From contig SXKJ01000420.1 in the NCBI GenBank assembly GCA_005778115.1, positions 1-43,223 of the forward strand: 43,223 bases of DNA, written 5' to 3'. The DNA comes from Planctomyces sp. (lineage in GTDB: Bacteria > Planctomycetota > Planctomycetia > Planctomycetales > Planctomycetaceae). This document shows positions 18,701 to 26,414 of this stretch, piece by piece; the stretch's first letter is position 1; each line of letters starts with the position of its first letter. The position numbers and the translations under genes are program-made. The notes below the pieces were generated by a model. It was given only the letters and a program-made list of their open reading frames with translations, did not search any database and was not told the origin of the DNA.

Positions 18701-18893
18701 CGGACTTCGCTTTCTTTTCGTCGTCCAATCGTTTGGCCAGCTTGGCGAGCAATTCGTTCCAGGTCGGAGACACTCTCCGCTGCACGGCCAAGCTGACGCC
18801 CGAACCGATAAACGGCACGACTTGCCGCGAGTGGAGTTGTCGAATCAACGTGAGAGGAATCTCCGGCACTGCCGCCATGTGAGGTGTCGTCAT
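14874..18893 (-). CDS. SIR2-NACHT STAND NTPase with truncated FGE domain
   Basis: Residues 1-290 are a SIR2-like domain: VPFIGSGVSLAVQ, LIVTTNYDRVLF, FVWHLHGHIDD and LLFVGFGLEDEYV, the set seen in SIR2-type NADase effectors of antiphage proteins (ThsA, DSR, Avs5 types). A Lys-rich linker (KSKKKDKAKHKKPDR) leads to a NACHT domain with Walker A GDPGSGKST (near 412) and Walker B SLLLIFDGVDEL (near 514). A long helical part ends in an FGE/SUMF domain from about 880: FRLSKYPVTNEQFELFVKA, QPVVGVSWWEAYAFCTWA, RLPTEREWEAAARGG, then GAEDMARHV. Sense coding ends near 15690; the remaining 270 or so codons to 14874 are the antisense of the facing gene and are very unlikely to be native. Abortive-infection-type NAD depletion upon sensing is the likely role, as inference. 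Confidence 0.85.
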   Translation of the reverse strand: MTTPHMAAVPEIPLTLIRQLHSRQVVPFIGSGVSLAVQRRVSPTWNELLAKLAKRLDDEKKAKSAKIVQLFVEMEQLNKAADVALDELGLAHFRETMQAAFPPELPVDADLALPNALWSLRPKLIVTTNYDRVLFWSNSASKVATNSQRANLADLFPTSEPEPRPFVWHLHGHIDDPDSLILAPKQYEPLYRHAADDKHPLAAARLQLRNLLTNHPLLFVGFGLEDEYVMDALASVLKMFDGQLRPSYALLKHGDDRARELWEKYKITVIEYADHGQPLVDLVTEVARRMNNPTAEVLDLTAGPRVIPPGYLQWLTRECDDITLLGFESDEVQSIGLQQVYVPPLTSSRFDDETQRESLHAKGADKSKKKDKAKHKKPDRTPLTMAGEEGAEAAKPRLLLDVLGERSLYVAGDPGSGKSTFCRWVAWLSVAGARPVFEVEDVDEYRETLPEPLRDRLPVLVTLRDFRESLPAAAGRRSLTAEQLQIAVRGYLEKSPQQGLSWSDVAPHWAAGSLLLIFDGVDELALTEGSGAEAWSPREALLAGVNAIAADWSKRGLHNRLLVTSRPYGLEPDQIRALERAGVAEAKLDPLPNVLQDLLTMRWFVALPKTRAANPLLLTAICVIYSEGKQLPKDIHDLYHRIVKTALHSRYSRDRKVIEWVRARLAAVALGMHTGEPHDPNRSAPQPVIAFAELDHILKSYMKLNPESESEFRDQIEAREDLLSHSGLLSPSANEKARFFHLSFQEFLATEQLAKLHDGKEKLLAVFRQRAEQANWRPTLKFLFARRVASPGWQAGKLLLEKMLAAIDLANVAPSRGLLLTIADALAILRDQKLELQEDLLDRFRAVCLSAIAQEIEVKSRAELARMLGRIGDRRVAKDVRVPAAFVEVPARTYRVGDQKLAEEYASVLPNAALPDETKTFEQPFRLSKYPVTNEQFELFVKAKGYDTENLWHPDGWKWRLENRIVEPALWQDAKWKGETQPVVGVSWWEAYAFCTWASRECAAGQIRLPTEREWEAAARGGDDRAYPWKGEWSDGICNSHEADLKMTSPVGIFPRSTAVCGAEDMARHVFDPFRHRAERIDPNRRGRIDVAIEVHPRLVRRFLAPGIPSSVRAARRTFPFRFGRQANSGPLAIGHRFVPTGADHRTVAMFELRRPVRRFRELAKATRCRPEPFLGVALVLDEAGKLTDRHGKASELKLRQRHFADGAFVVIHLLVEVRLRLVGLLRDHPKLAGGNRDPSLGMIEFQTGIADLSQRLGRRDPHADVDRLRTLAIEDRHHAMQQRVVSRFVRCIAHRLQVVKHRPQQPRTTCLGRQIRGLPDALQHLRDEAVHLRLALLV
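15681..15704. other. Palindromic junction joining two truncated FGE domains
   Basis: GAAGACATGG (15681-15690), CGGG, then its exact complement CCATGTCTTC (15695-15704). Read on either strand it encodes the EDMA motif of an FGE domain. Left of it is sense sequence of the plus gene; right of it is the complement of the minus gene. This is the signature of a breakpoint at an inverted repeat formed by two convergent paralogous domains, or of an artificial fold-back join in assembly. Confidence 0.8.
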
Positions 18894-19025
18894 CGTCCGG
18901 CCGACCTTGGAAAGTGTCGTGGTGGATCAAAGAGCCAGCGTGCTCAACCTATCGGACCCCTGCGAACGATGCCAGTTGCCGATGATCCGTCTTTCCTCGT
19001 GGGTCAGATTCCTCCACAGGATGCC

Positions 19026-20375
19026 TCACACTTCCGGCAACACCCACGGCTTCCGCCATTCGGTGCGGCCGCGGAGTGCGTTTGCTTCGGCATCGCCGAC
19101 GAAGGTCTCGGTCGCGGTGTCGAGCGTCAGCTTGCGGCCGACTCGCGCGGAGATGTTGCCGGAGTGACACAGCACCGATGCCGGATGGCCGATCGTTTCC
19201 AGATCGCAGTACGGCTTCGCTCGTGACTTGATGCAGTCGATGAAGTTTTGAACGTGCGGGCCTTCGTGGCTGTCTCCCTCGCCTTTTGCGAGCACTTGGC
19301 CTCCCTTGTCGTAAGCCGCCCATCGCGTGTTGCCGAGCACGATGTAACCCTGATCGCCGAACAACGCCGAGCCTTCTGATTCGCTAAGATAGTTGTACGG
19401 TGCCCACACACGCATCTCGTAGGTCAGCAGCTTGGGATGCTTGCCGTCTTTGACATTGCCGGAACCGAACTCGTAGTTCACCTGCATTGTGTCCGGGAAC
19501 TCTTGAGCGTCGTTGAAGTACCACTTGCCGCCGTTCGCGAAGATCGACGTCGGCAAGCCGAGCGGTTCGTCCTTCTGTACCTCACATGCTGCCGCCAGCA
19601 CCGCGACCGCCATGTCCAAGCGATGCACACCATCGTTGCCGAGATCACCCGTGCCGTAGTCGTAGAGCCAACGCCAGCGGCCATGAAAACGATTGATGTT
19701 GAACGGCCGCTTCGGAGCGGGCCCCATCCACATCTCGTAATCGACTCCCTCTGGCGGAGTGCCGTCTGGCGGAAAGCCAATCGGTCCTTGCTTGGAACTC
19801 TCCCACGCTTTGGCCACGACACAGCGACCAAGCTTCCCGGTCTTCACGAATTCAATCGCCGACTGCATCCGCGTGGTCGAACGGTGCTGCGACCCCATTT
19901 GCACGACGCGTTTGTGCTTCCGCATTGCCGCAACCATCCGCATACCTTCGATGATGTTGTGGCTGTCCGGCTTCTCGACATACACGTCCTTGCCGTTCTG
20001 ACACGCCAGGATCGTCGGGATCGCGTGCCAATGATCCGGCGTCCCGATGACGATCGCGTCGATCGACTTGTCGTCGATCAGCCTCCGAAAGTCTGACTCG
20101 CCGCGCGGCTTCTTCCCCTGCAACTTCTCGGCGGAATCCAGTCCTTTCGGCAACTTGTTTGAGTCAATGTCCGCGATCGCCACAATCTCCACGGACTTGT
20201 TCGACGCAAACGAGGCAATCAGCGACGCCGCTCGCCCAGCCGACCCCATGACCCCGACCCGCACCCGCTCACTGGCCTGAGCCTTCGCGACTTGATCCAA
20301 GTGTGACAACAACACACCCGAAGCCACGGCGACGGACGATTTCTGCAAAAACGAACGACGAGATTGCGAAGTCAT
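19026..20375 (-). CDS. Tat-exported Gfo/Idh/MocA family oxidoreductase
   Basis: An NAD(P)-dependent dehydrogenase family acting on sugars or inositols; the substrate here is unknown. The N-terminus MTSQSRRSFLQKSSVAVASG is a twin-arginine signal, common for planctomycete members. The Rossmann part reads RVRVGVMGSAGRAASLIASF, with AIADID and GTPDHWHAIPTI, and the EKPDSHNIIEGMRMVAAMRK stretch carries the conserved EKP Lys. The C-terminal alpha/beta domain includes DYGTGDLGNDGVHRLDMA with the candidate catalytic His-Asp. Start 20375 is chosen for AAAGGA just upstream; an earlier start at 20390 is less likely. Length of 449 residues is normal. It ends with TGRTEWRKPW-like planctomycete tail (RTEWRKPWVLPEV). 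Confidence 0.9.
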   Translation of the reverse strand: MTSQSRRSFLQKSSVAVASGVLLSHLDQVAKAQASERVRVGVMGSAGRAASLIASFASNKSVEIVAIADIDSNKLPKGLDSAEKLQGKKPRGESDFRRLIDDKSIDAIVIGTPDHWHAIPTILACQNGKDVYVEKPDSHNIIEGMRMVAAMRKHKRVVQMGSQHRSTTRMQSAIEFVKTGKLGRCVVAKAWESSKQGPIGFPPDGTPPEGVDYEMWMGPAPKRPFNINRFHGRWRWLYDYGTGDLGNDGVHRLDMAVAVLAAACEVQKDEPLGLPTSIFANGGKWYFNDAQEFPDTMQVNYEFGSGNVKDGKHPKLLTYEMRVWAPYNYLSESEGSALFGDQGYIVLGNTRWAAYDKGGQVLAKGEGDSHEGPHVQNFIDCIKSRAKPYCDLETIGHPASVLCHSGNISARVGRKLTLDTATETFVGDAEANALRGRTEWRKPWVLPEV

Positions 20376-20386
20376 GGCTGATCCTT

Positions 20387-20689
20387 TCACGACGAGGAAA
20401 GACGCCGACGCCAGTAACCAGGCTTTCGACTGAGATGCGTGACAGCGACGATGAGAATACGATCGGAGTAGCTCTTGAAAATCACTCCGTAGGGAAACTT
20501 GCGAACCAAACGCATTCGAGTTCCGTGGTCGTGGATAAACCCCGTTTCTGAATGCTCGACAATTTCGGCTTCGATCTGCTGAACCAAGCGGTGAAGCCTT
20601 TTGCCGAGTCCGGTTTGAAGAGATTCACAATAGCACGCTGCGTCAGCAAGTTCTTCGAGCGCGTCGGGGTGATATTCCACCGGAATCAT
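20387..20689 (-). CDS. ParE/RelE-superfamily toxin
   Basis: A 100-residue protein starting MIPVEYHPDALEELADAACY, with the ParE/RelE pattern: amphipathic N-terminal helices followed by a beta sheet with MRLVRKFPYGVIFK and ILIVAVTHLSRKPGYW. The C-terminal HLSRKPGYW segment is typical of plasmid-stabilisation-type members. RelE members cleave mRNA on the ribosome and ParE members poison gyrase; sequence alone does not decide between them. The start overlaps the antitoxin stop by 4 bases (ATGA), the usual coupling of such pairs. It lies 11 bases upstream of the oxidoreductase start region on the same strand. Confidence 0.85.
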   Translation of the reverse strand: MIPVEYHPDALEELADAACYCESLQTGLGKRLHRLVQQIEAEIVEHSETGFIHDHGTRMRLVRKFPYGVIFKSYSDRILIVAVTHLSRKPGYWRRRLSSS

Positions 20690-20922
20690 GATCGCATCCG
20701 TCGGCGAACTTCGGCATGGACTTCAGCGGATGGAATGCTGGTGACTTTTCCGGATTCGTAATCTGTAAGTCGATTGCCAACCTCTGCCGACCAAGCCTCG
20801 GCGATTTCAGGTGAAGCAAAACAGTCAACGCTTTCCACAAGACGTTCGCCCAGAAACAACCGCTCATTGGGAGGCAACGTCAGCAGTTGTGTGGCCATTG
20901 ATTCGAGTTCAGATTGAGTCAT
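20686..20922 (-). CDS. Addiction-module antitoxin component
   Basis: A 78-residue protein of the putative addiction module component type (TIGR02574-like): MATQLLTLPPNERLFLGERL, VESVD, EIAEAWSAEVGNRLTDYESG and the closing SAEVHAEVRRRMRS. It neutralises the toxin encoded immediately downstream, overlapping by 4 bases. The start at 20922 has AGAGGT upstream. Such pairs usually repress their own promoter. The order antitoxin then toxin is the standard one. Confidence 0.85.
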   Translation of the reverse strand: MTQSELESMATQLLTLPPNERLFLGERLVESVDCFASPEIAEAWSAEVGNRLTDYESGKVTSIPSAEVHAEVRRRMRS

Positions 20923-20942
20923 CGCGATTTGACCTCTGTAAG

Positions 20943-22130
20943 TTATTTCGCTGCCAGCGGGATTTCAGGGCTGGTCGGCTCTGGCTGGCGTTTTAGCAGT
21001 TCGCTGAGTTGGAACGAGAAGTATTTTTGCTCGGCGGCGGGCTTCTTGTCTTTCGTCGCGTTGGCGACCCAGAGCTTCGTGGATTTTGGCTCGAACAAGA
21101 CGTTGTGCAGGTTGGACTTCATGGCGACGGGGCGCGACATCAACTCAATGGCGGACTCGGCGGTGAATTGGCCGTGGCCGGTTTGGGCACGCTCGACCAG
21201 TTTCTTGTAGCGGTCGCCAGCGGAGAGTAGGACGCAGTCCTTCACGGCGGTCGGCAGCAGCGGGTGTGACTCCCCTTGTTTGACGAGCGAGAATTCTTTG
21301 AAGGACGCCTCCATGCCGACCGCTTCGTTCGTTTTGCCGTCGGCGACGACGTAGAAGTATTGGCAGGTGCGGCGATTGTCTCGGAAGATGCTGATGGCGG
21401 TTTCCAGGTCTTTCCCCTTTTCGAGCACTTCCCGGACGAGAAACGCCATTGGCACTCCGGCCCAGAGGCCCAGTCCGCCGCCCCCCATTTCGCCGACGCT
21501 GACGTGTTCGGCGTTCATCCCCGTGACCGAGCCGATGAAGCCGGCGTAGGTGACGTTGACGAACGGGATGCCTCCGTCCGGTTCGGCAACGATCAGCACG
21601 GCATGCTCTTGCAGGTTCCAGTCGATGGCGTAGTCGAGCACTCGGCCGTGATACAGCGTGCCGTCTTTCGTGGCCGAATTCGCGATCGCGAAACCGCTGC
21701 AATGAAATAACTCTGGCAGGAAGTTGCCGGCCCGCGCGTCGGCGACCGTCATGCCGGAACCTTCGGCAAGTCCTTCCAATTCCTCGAAGTACTTCTTGGG
21801 GACATACGGCTCTTGGATGCCGACGATCATGTCGATCCCCTGCCGCGGCTTGAGTTTCAGCGGACCGACTTCAACCAGGGTCTTCTGCCCTTCCACTTCG
21901 AGGATGTTGTGCATGTTCGAGCGGACTTTGTCCCGAAGCAGAGCCCCGTGTTGGAAGCCCATCTCGCGCGGCGTGCCTTTCAGGTGTAGCACTGGGTAGC
22001 CATCAACCAGCTCCAACCATCCTTTCCCGCATCGGGCGATCGTCTGGGCTGGCAGGCGTTCCGTCAAAAGCAAACAGACCACGCTGAAGAACGCCACACG
22101 AAAAGCACGCAGGACTCGTGGAGATGGCAT
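20943..22130 (-). CDS. Secreted C45/IAT-like acyltransferase or amidohydrolase
   Basis: A 395-residue protein with an N-terminal signal segment (VAFFSVVCLLLTERLPAQ). It shows the layout of the penicillin acyltransferase (IAT, peptidase family C45) group of N-terminal nucleophile hydrolases: GTPREMGFQHGALLRDKVRS near residue 53, EGLAEGSGMTVADARAGNF, and HCSGFAIANSATKDG with the candidate nucleophile Cys144 that would be exposed by self-cleavage, then GRVLDYAIDWNL and FVNVTYAGFIGSVTGMN. The substrate is unknown; amide-bond hydrolysis or transfer is the family reaction. The start at 22130 follows TTAGGGG. It ends 20 bases before the antitoxin start, so it may precede it in one transcript. Confidence 0.8.
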   Translation of the reverse strand: MPSPRVLRAFRVAFFSVVCLLLTERLPAQTIARCGKGWLELVDGYPVLHLKGTPREMGFQHGALLRDKVRSNMHNILEVEGQKTLVEVGPLKLKPRQGIDMIVGIQEPYVPKKYFEELEGLAEGSGMTVADARAGNFLPELFHCSGFAIANSATKDGTLYHGRVLDYAIDWNLQEHAVLIVAEPDGGIPFVNVTYAGFIGSVTGMNAEHVSVGEMGGGGLGLWAGVPMAFLVREVLEKGKDLETAISIFRDNRRTCQYFYVVADGKTNEAVGMEASFKEFSLVKQGESHPLLPTAVKDCVLLSAGDRYKKLVERAQTGHGQFTAESAIELMSRPVAMKSNLHNVLFEPKSTKLWVANATKDKKPAAEQKYFSFQLSELLKRQPEPTSPEIPLAAK

Positions 22131-22406
22131 CGTGGACCCCTAACGAGAGAAAGTGGAAGAGCGGGAATCGGCTGAATGGGTCGCGAGATTATCGCGGTCC
22201 GGTGAGACCTTCCAGGTTGTTCTGGCGAATCTGTGACAGATGCAGTTCGGCTTCGCGGTCGGCAAAGCGGTTTCAGTTCGTTGACGGTGGAAAAGCAAGA
22301 GCCGTATCATCTTCGGCTCACGCGACGGGCGAAGTGCCGGTCGCTCGAGTTTCGACCGCCGGAAGTTCTTCTTGGCGGATTTGATCACTTCGGCAGCCTC
22401 CAACGG

Positions 22407-25079
22407 ATGTTTGAAACCCTCGGCAAGCTGGTATCACGTACGTGGCCGCTATTGCTGGTCGCCTGGCTGGCCGTTTTAGTGGGCTTGAAGTGGGTGGCCC
22501 CTGCGTGGAAAGACGTCGCGGCCGATGGTGAGTTCGCGTTCCTGCCGAAAGATTCCCCCAGCCGCGTCGCCGAGGATTTATTCCGGAACGGTTGGGACGA
22601 GCCGCTGGCCAGCAATGTCGTGATCGTCGTAAGACGCACACCGGCAGGGCTTCTGGAAAGTGACAAAGCCTTTATCAACGATGTCTTACAGAAAGAGCTG
22701 GAAGCCATCGCCGACAAGGATCGCGAAGCGAGAATTCGACAGAAACAAGTATTACTGAAATCCAAATCGTCGCCCGAGATCTCCGAGGAATCCACCGCCA
22801 GCGAAGAGAAATACATCACCATTCGCACGCTGTCCGACAAGTCGGTCGGTCGCCTCCTGAACAGTGAAGACAAGCAGGCGTCGCTGGTTCTGATCGAGTT
22901 GCCGACCGAGTTTTTGGATGCTCGCAATAAGCCGCTGATCCAGGAGATCGAAAAACTCATCGGCAAAATCGATCGCCACGGAAAACGCCAGGCAGGGGAA
23001 CTGCATTCCGAGGGTCGGCCGCCGACCGAGCGAATTCCGCCCGGATTGGATTTAGCCTTGAGCGGTTCCGCCACGGTCGGACGCGACATGATTCTGGCGG
23101 CGGAAGAAAGTTCGAGCCGAACCGAGCTCTGGACGGTCGGCCTGGTCTTGCTCTTGTTGGCTCTGATTTACCGCGCTCCTCTGATGGCGTTCATCCCCTT
23201 GATGACCGTGGCGGTCGCGACCGAGATCTCGCTGGCATTGCTGGCCTGTCTGGCCAAACAGGGGGTGCTCGACCTCTTCGCTGGGATTGAAGTCTACGTG
23301 AAGGTGCTCAGCTACGGGGCCGGCGTCGATTACTGCTTGTTCCTGATCGCTCGGTACAAGGAAGAATTGGATGAGGGGGCGACGCTGGACCAAGCCGTGG
23401 CGAACTCACTGGAAAAGGTCGGACACGCTCTCGTCGCCAGTGCCGGGACGGTGATTTGCGGCATCTTCATGATGTACTTTGCCCAATTTGGCAAGTTCAG
23501 CCAGGCGGGAATCGCGATCACAGTGGGCTTGGTCATCGTGCTGATGGCCGCGTTGACCTTCGCCCCCTCCTTAATGCGGCTGGCTCGGCAATGGGCCTTC
23601 TGGCCGCGGGTCGCCCACGCCAGTTTGTCGAGCACCGCCGGTTGGGTCTCGACCACGTCGCTGTGGTCTCGGCTCTTTGAACGCCAATGGGGACAGGTCG
23701 CCTGGAATCAGGTCAGCGGAATGGTGCGCCGTCGCCCTGGAGTGGTGCTGTTGGTGAGCGTCCTGCTGATGTCGCCGTTTGCCTGGGTTGGAGTCCAATT
23801 TCGCGGACATCTGAGCTACGGGTTGCTCAGCGAACTGCCCCGCGACACCGCAAGTGTCATGGGGGCGGAAGCGGTGGCGAAGCATTATCCCAAAGGGATC
23901 GCCGGGCCGATCACCGTGCTGATTCAGTCGGATCGCGAATCGTTTCTCAACGAGGACGACGAACTGCTCTCGGACAACGCAAATCAGCTCATCCAAACAT
24001 TGGCCGGGCAGCTTCGTGACCAGCAGGATCGCCTGCAGCTTGCAGATGTGCGGACGGTATTGCATCCGTTTGGGGGCGGCTTATCGACGATCGCCAACGA
24101 CGATGCCGCGAGCCGGCGAAATTCATCCGAAATCCAACTGGCGAGTGGTTCGAGTCCACTCGGCGGGATCAAAGCTCGGCATGCTCAAAAGCGAATGCAG
24201 CAGCACTACGTCAGCTCGCAGGGAGAATTGGCTGGCAAAGTCTTGCGCGTCGATTTGGTTCTGCAAGAGGATCCGTTTGCCCGCAACAGCATCGCCCAGT
24301 TTGAGTCGATCCGCCGCTCGATCGAGACTTCCGTTCCCGCCGGACTCAAAGTCTTCGCGCTGGGGCCGACCGCCAGCATCCGCGATCTCAAAATCGTGAC
24401 CGATGGCGATCAGATTCGAATCAATTCTTTGGTGTTGGTGGGAGTTTTCCTGATCCTGATCGTTTTGCTCTCGCACACGTCGGTCGGAAAACTCATCGGG
24501 GCCATCGCGACACAGGGAGACACGTCCGCGGTTCTGCGTGAACTCGTGAGCCGCTTCTCCATCACGGTGTATCTGATCGTCAGCGTCTTCTTCAGCTACC
24601 TGGTGACGTTAGGAATCACCTTCGCTGTGTTCTGGGCGATGGATCCTTCTGGCTTTGGAGGTCTGGACTGGAAGGTGCCCATGTTCCTGTTCACGATCCT
24701 GATCGCGGTGGGCGAAGACTACAACATCTTCCTGATGACGCGCATCGACGAAGAGCAACAAATTCATGGCCCGACCAACGGCGTCATCTCCGCGTTGCAA
24801 AAGACCGGCAGCATCATTTCCAGTTGCGGCATCATCATGGCCGGCACGTTTTGTTCGCTGCTGGCGGGTTCGCTGGTTGGTCTGCACCAACTAGGGTTCG
24901 CCTTGGCGTTTGGCGTGCTCTTGGACACGTTTGTGGTTCGTCCCATCCTCGTGCCGGCGTTTCTGGTTCTGCTGCATGAAGGCCGCTTGACCAGTTGGAA
25001 CCGTTTATTGGCTCGTGCCGAGGTCGCGTTGCCCGCGACCGCCGAGCCAACACCCTCGTTGGAAGTCAGAGGCAAATAA
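22407..25079 (+). CDS. MMPL-family RND transporter
   Basis: An 890-residue inner-membrane protein with the duplicated MMPL layout: one N-terminal membrane helix (WPLLLVAWLAVLVGLKWVA), a large periplasmic loop, five or so helices including LSYGAGVDYCLFLIARYKEE, a second helix and loop, and a final helix set with VGEDYNIFLMTRIDEEQQ. The paired acidic motifs (GAGVDYCLF, GEDYNIFL) are the proton-relay positions of the family. Members export lipids or other hydrophobic compounds; the cargo here is unknown. The frame is open upstream to 22233, but alignment and the first membrane helix favour ATG 22407. Its stop overlaps the next start by one base (TAATG), so the two are translationally coupled. 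Confidence 0.88.
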   Translation: MFETLGKLVSRTWPLLLVAWLAVLVGLKWVAPAWKDVAADGEFAFLPKDSPSRVAEDLFRNGWDEPLASNVVIVVRRTPAGLLESDKAFINDVLQKELEAIADKDREARIRQKQVLLKSKSSPEISEESTASEEKYITIRTLSDKSVGRLLNSEDKQASLVLIELPTEFLDARNKPLIQEIEKLIGKIDRHGKRQAGELHSEGRPPTERIPPGLDLALSGSATVGRDMILAAEESSSRTELWTVGLVLLLLALIYRAPLMAFIPLMTVAVATEISLALLACLAKQGVLDLFAGIEVYVKVLSYGAGVDYCLFLIARYKEELDEGATLDQAVANSLEKVGHALVASAGTVICGIFMMYFAQFGKFSQAGIAITVGLVIVLMAALTFAPSLMRLARQWAFWPRVAHASLSSTAGWVSTTSLWSRLFERQWGQVAWNQVSGMVRRRPGVVLLVSVLLMSPFAWVGVQFRGHLSYGLLSELPRDTASVMGAEAVAKHYPKGIAGPITVLIQSDRESFLNEDDELLSDNANQLIQTLAGQLRDQQDRLQLADVRTVLHPFGGGLSTIANDDAASRRNSSEIQLASGSSPLGGIKARHAQKRMQQHYVSSQGELAGKVLRVDLVLQEDPFARNSIAQFESIRRSIETSVPAGLKVFALGPTASIRDLKIVTDGDQIRINSLVLVGVFLILIVLLSHTSVGKLIGAIATQGDTSAVLRELVSRFSITVYLIVSVFFSYLVTLGITFAVFWAMDPSGFGGLDWKVPMFLFTILIAVGEDYNIFLMTRIDEEQQIHGPTNGVISALQKTGSIISSCGIIMAGTFCSLLAGSLVGLHQLGFALAFGVLLDTFVVRPILVPAFLVLLHEGRLTSWNRLLARAEVALPATAEPTPSLEVRGK

Positions 25080-26368
25080 TGCTGCCATCGTTCAGGTGTG
25101 CTGGGTTCTTGGTTCTCTTCGCCCTGACGGTGGTTAGCCAATCGGCGGTTGCTCAAGAGTCCGTGCCGGGCTGGCACTCCAATTTGGACGACGCTCGCAA
25201 AGTGGCCGAATCGACGGGCAAGCCGTTGTTCATCACGTTCCGCTGCGTCCGTTGACCGGAGTGCTGGCAGTGGGATGGGCAGGTTGCTCAGGAAGATCCC
25301 GAACTCCGTCAGGCTCGCGCTGATTTCGTTTGCGTGCGCGTGACCTCGATGAACCGTGTCGACATCGCGCGCTTCGAGTTCGACTACGACACCACTTGGG
25401 CGGCGTTTGTCACCGACTCGAAACTGCGGATCTACAGCCGCTTCGGAGGACGCGACGAGCACGAACCAGACGCGCGGCTGAGCAAAGCCTCGCTGCTGCA
25501 AACACTGCGTGAGTCGCTCGCCGCCCATAAGACGACGGTCGAGCGTACTGCCGCCGGCGCATCAACGGAGCTCAAAGACGAGGAGTCACTTTGGCATCCC
25601 GAACCGAAAACTTCTCAGACACCACTCGACATTCCGCTGCTGCGAAAGGGACATCAAGGCTGCGTCCACTGCCATCAAGTTCGCGAATACAGCTTGTTGC
25701 AGGCGTATCACGACGGCCGCTTCAGCCGCGAGTTGCTGTTCTCGTATCCGTTGCCGGAATCGCTCGGCATTGAGTTCGACCGCGCCCACGGACATCGCGT
25801 GGCTCGCGTGCAGGACGATTTGCCGGCGGCCGGGCACCTCAAACCGGGCGATGTGGTGACTCGCTGTGAGGATGTGCCGATCCGATCGGAATTCGATCTG
25901 CGCTGGGCACTGCAACGACTGCCGGCCACTCGCGACCGTGTGAAGCTGAGCGTCGGCGGGGCAGGGGGGCGCGAAGTGGAACTCGCGCTACCATCCAACT
26001 GGCGGCAATCAGAATTGAGCTGGCGAAAATCCTCACGCAGCGTCCCCGCCGATTGGGGCTTCCGCGGAGCCACGCTCGCCAAGTTTGAACGCCGCGAAGC
26101 CGGACTTCCGGAAACAGGATTGGCGATCATGATCCTGTCGGTCAAACCGCGCGGACTGACTCAATCGCTCGGCCTCCAAAAAGGAGACGTGATCACCGCA
26201 CTCTCAGGCGACTCACGCGAACGAACGCTCGATCGACTGCGATCCGACATGCTGCGCCGCTTCGCTCCCGGCGACGAAATCCAACTGACCTTGCGCCGCG
26301 GTGGGGAAACCTTGGAGCTCAAGGGGAAGTTTCCCGCATGGTTCACCGAAGAGAACTCGGTCCCCTGA
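25079..26368 (+). CDS. Thioredoxin-like, c-heme and PDZ protein with in-frame TGA (selenoprotein candidate)
   Basis: Residues 1-24 are a signal peptide. A thioredoxin-like domain follows: DDARKVAESTGKPLFITFRC, VR, TGA at 25253-25255, then PECWQWDGQVAQEDPELRQA, and later FDYDTTWAAFVTDSKLRIYS. With TGA read as selenocysteine the motif is U-P-E-C, matching the CxxC redox site, so the stop falls exactly on a catalytic Cys position. The frame continues open to 26368 (429 residues) with a heme site GCVHCHQV near residue 195 and two PDZ-like regions (about 225-300 and 345-420). A weak hairpin can be drawn right after the TGA (pairs 25256-25266 with 25280-25292, a G-rich loop). Alternatives are a Cys-to-stop mutation (TGC or TGT to TGA) or an error. 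It is coupled to the MMPL gene. Confidence 0.75.
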
Positions 26369-26414
26369 GCGAGCCGTCACCCCGCTTGCCTGAGAGCCTC
26401 AAGACTACGCCAAA

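Noticed and set aside
12839-18893. Diversity-generating retroelement acting on the FGE domains
   Set aside because: FGE/CLec domains are common DGR targets, but no reverse transcriptase, template repeat or A-biased variable region was found, and the part that would hold a variable region is missing.
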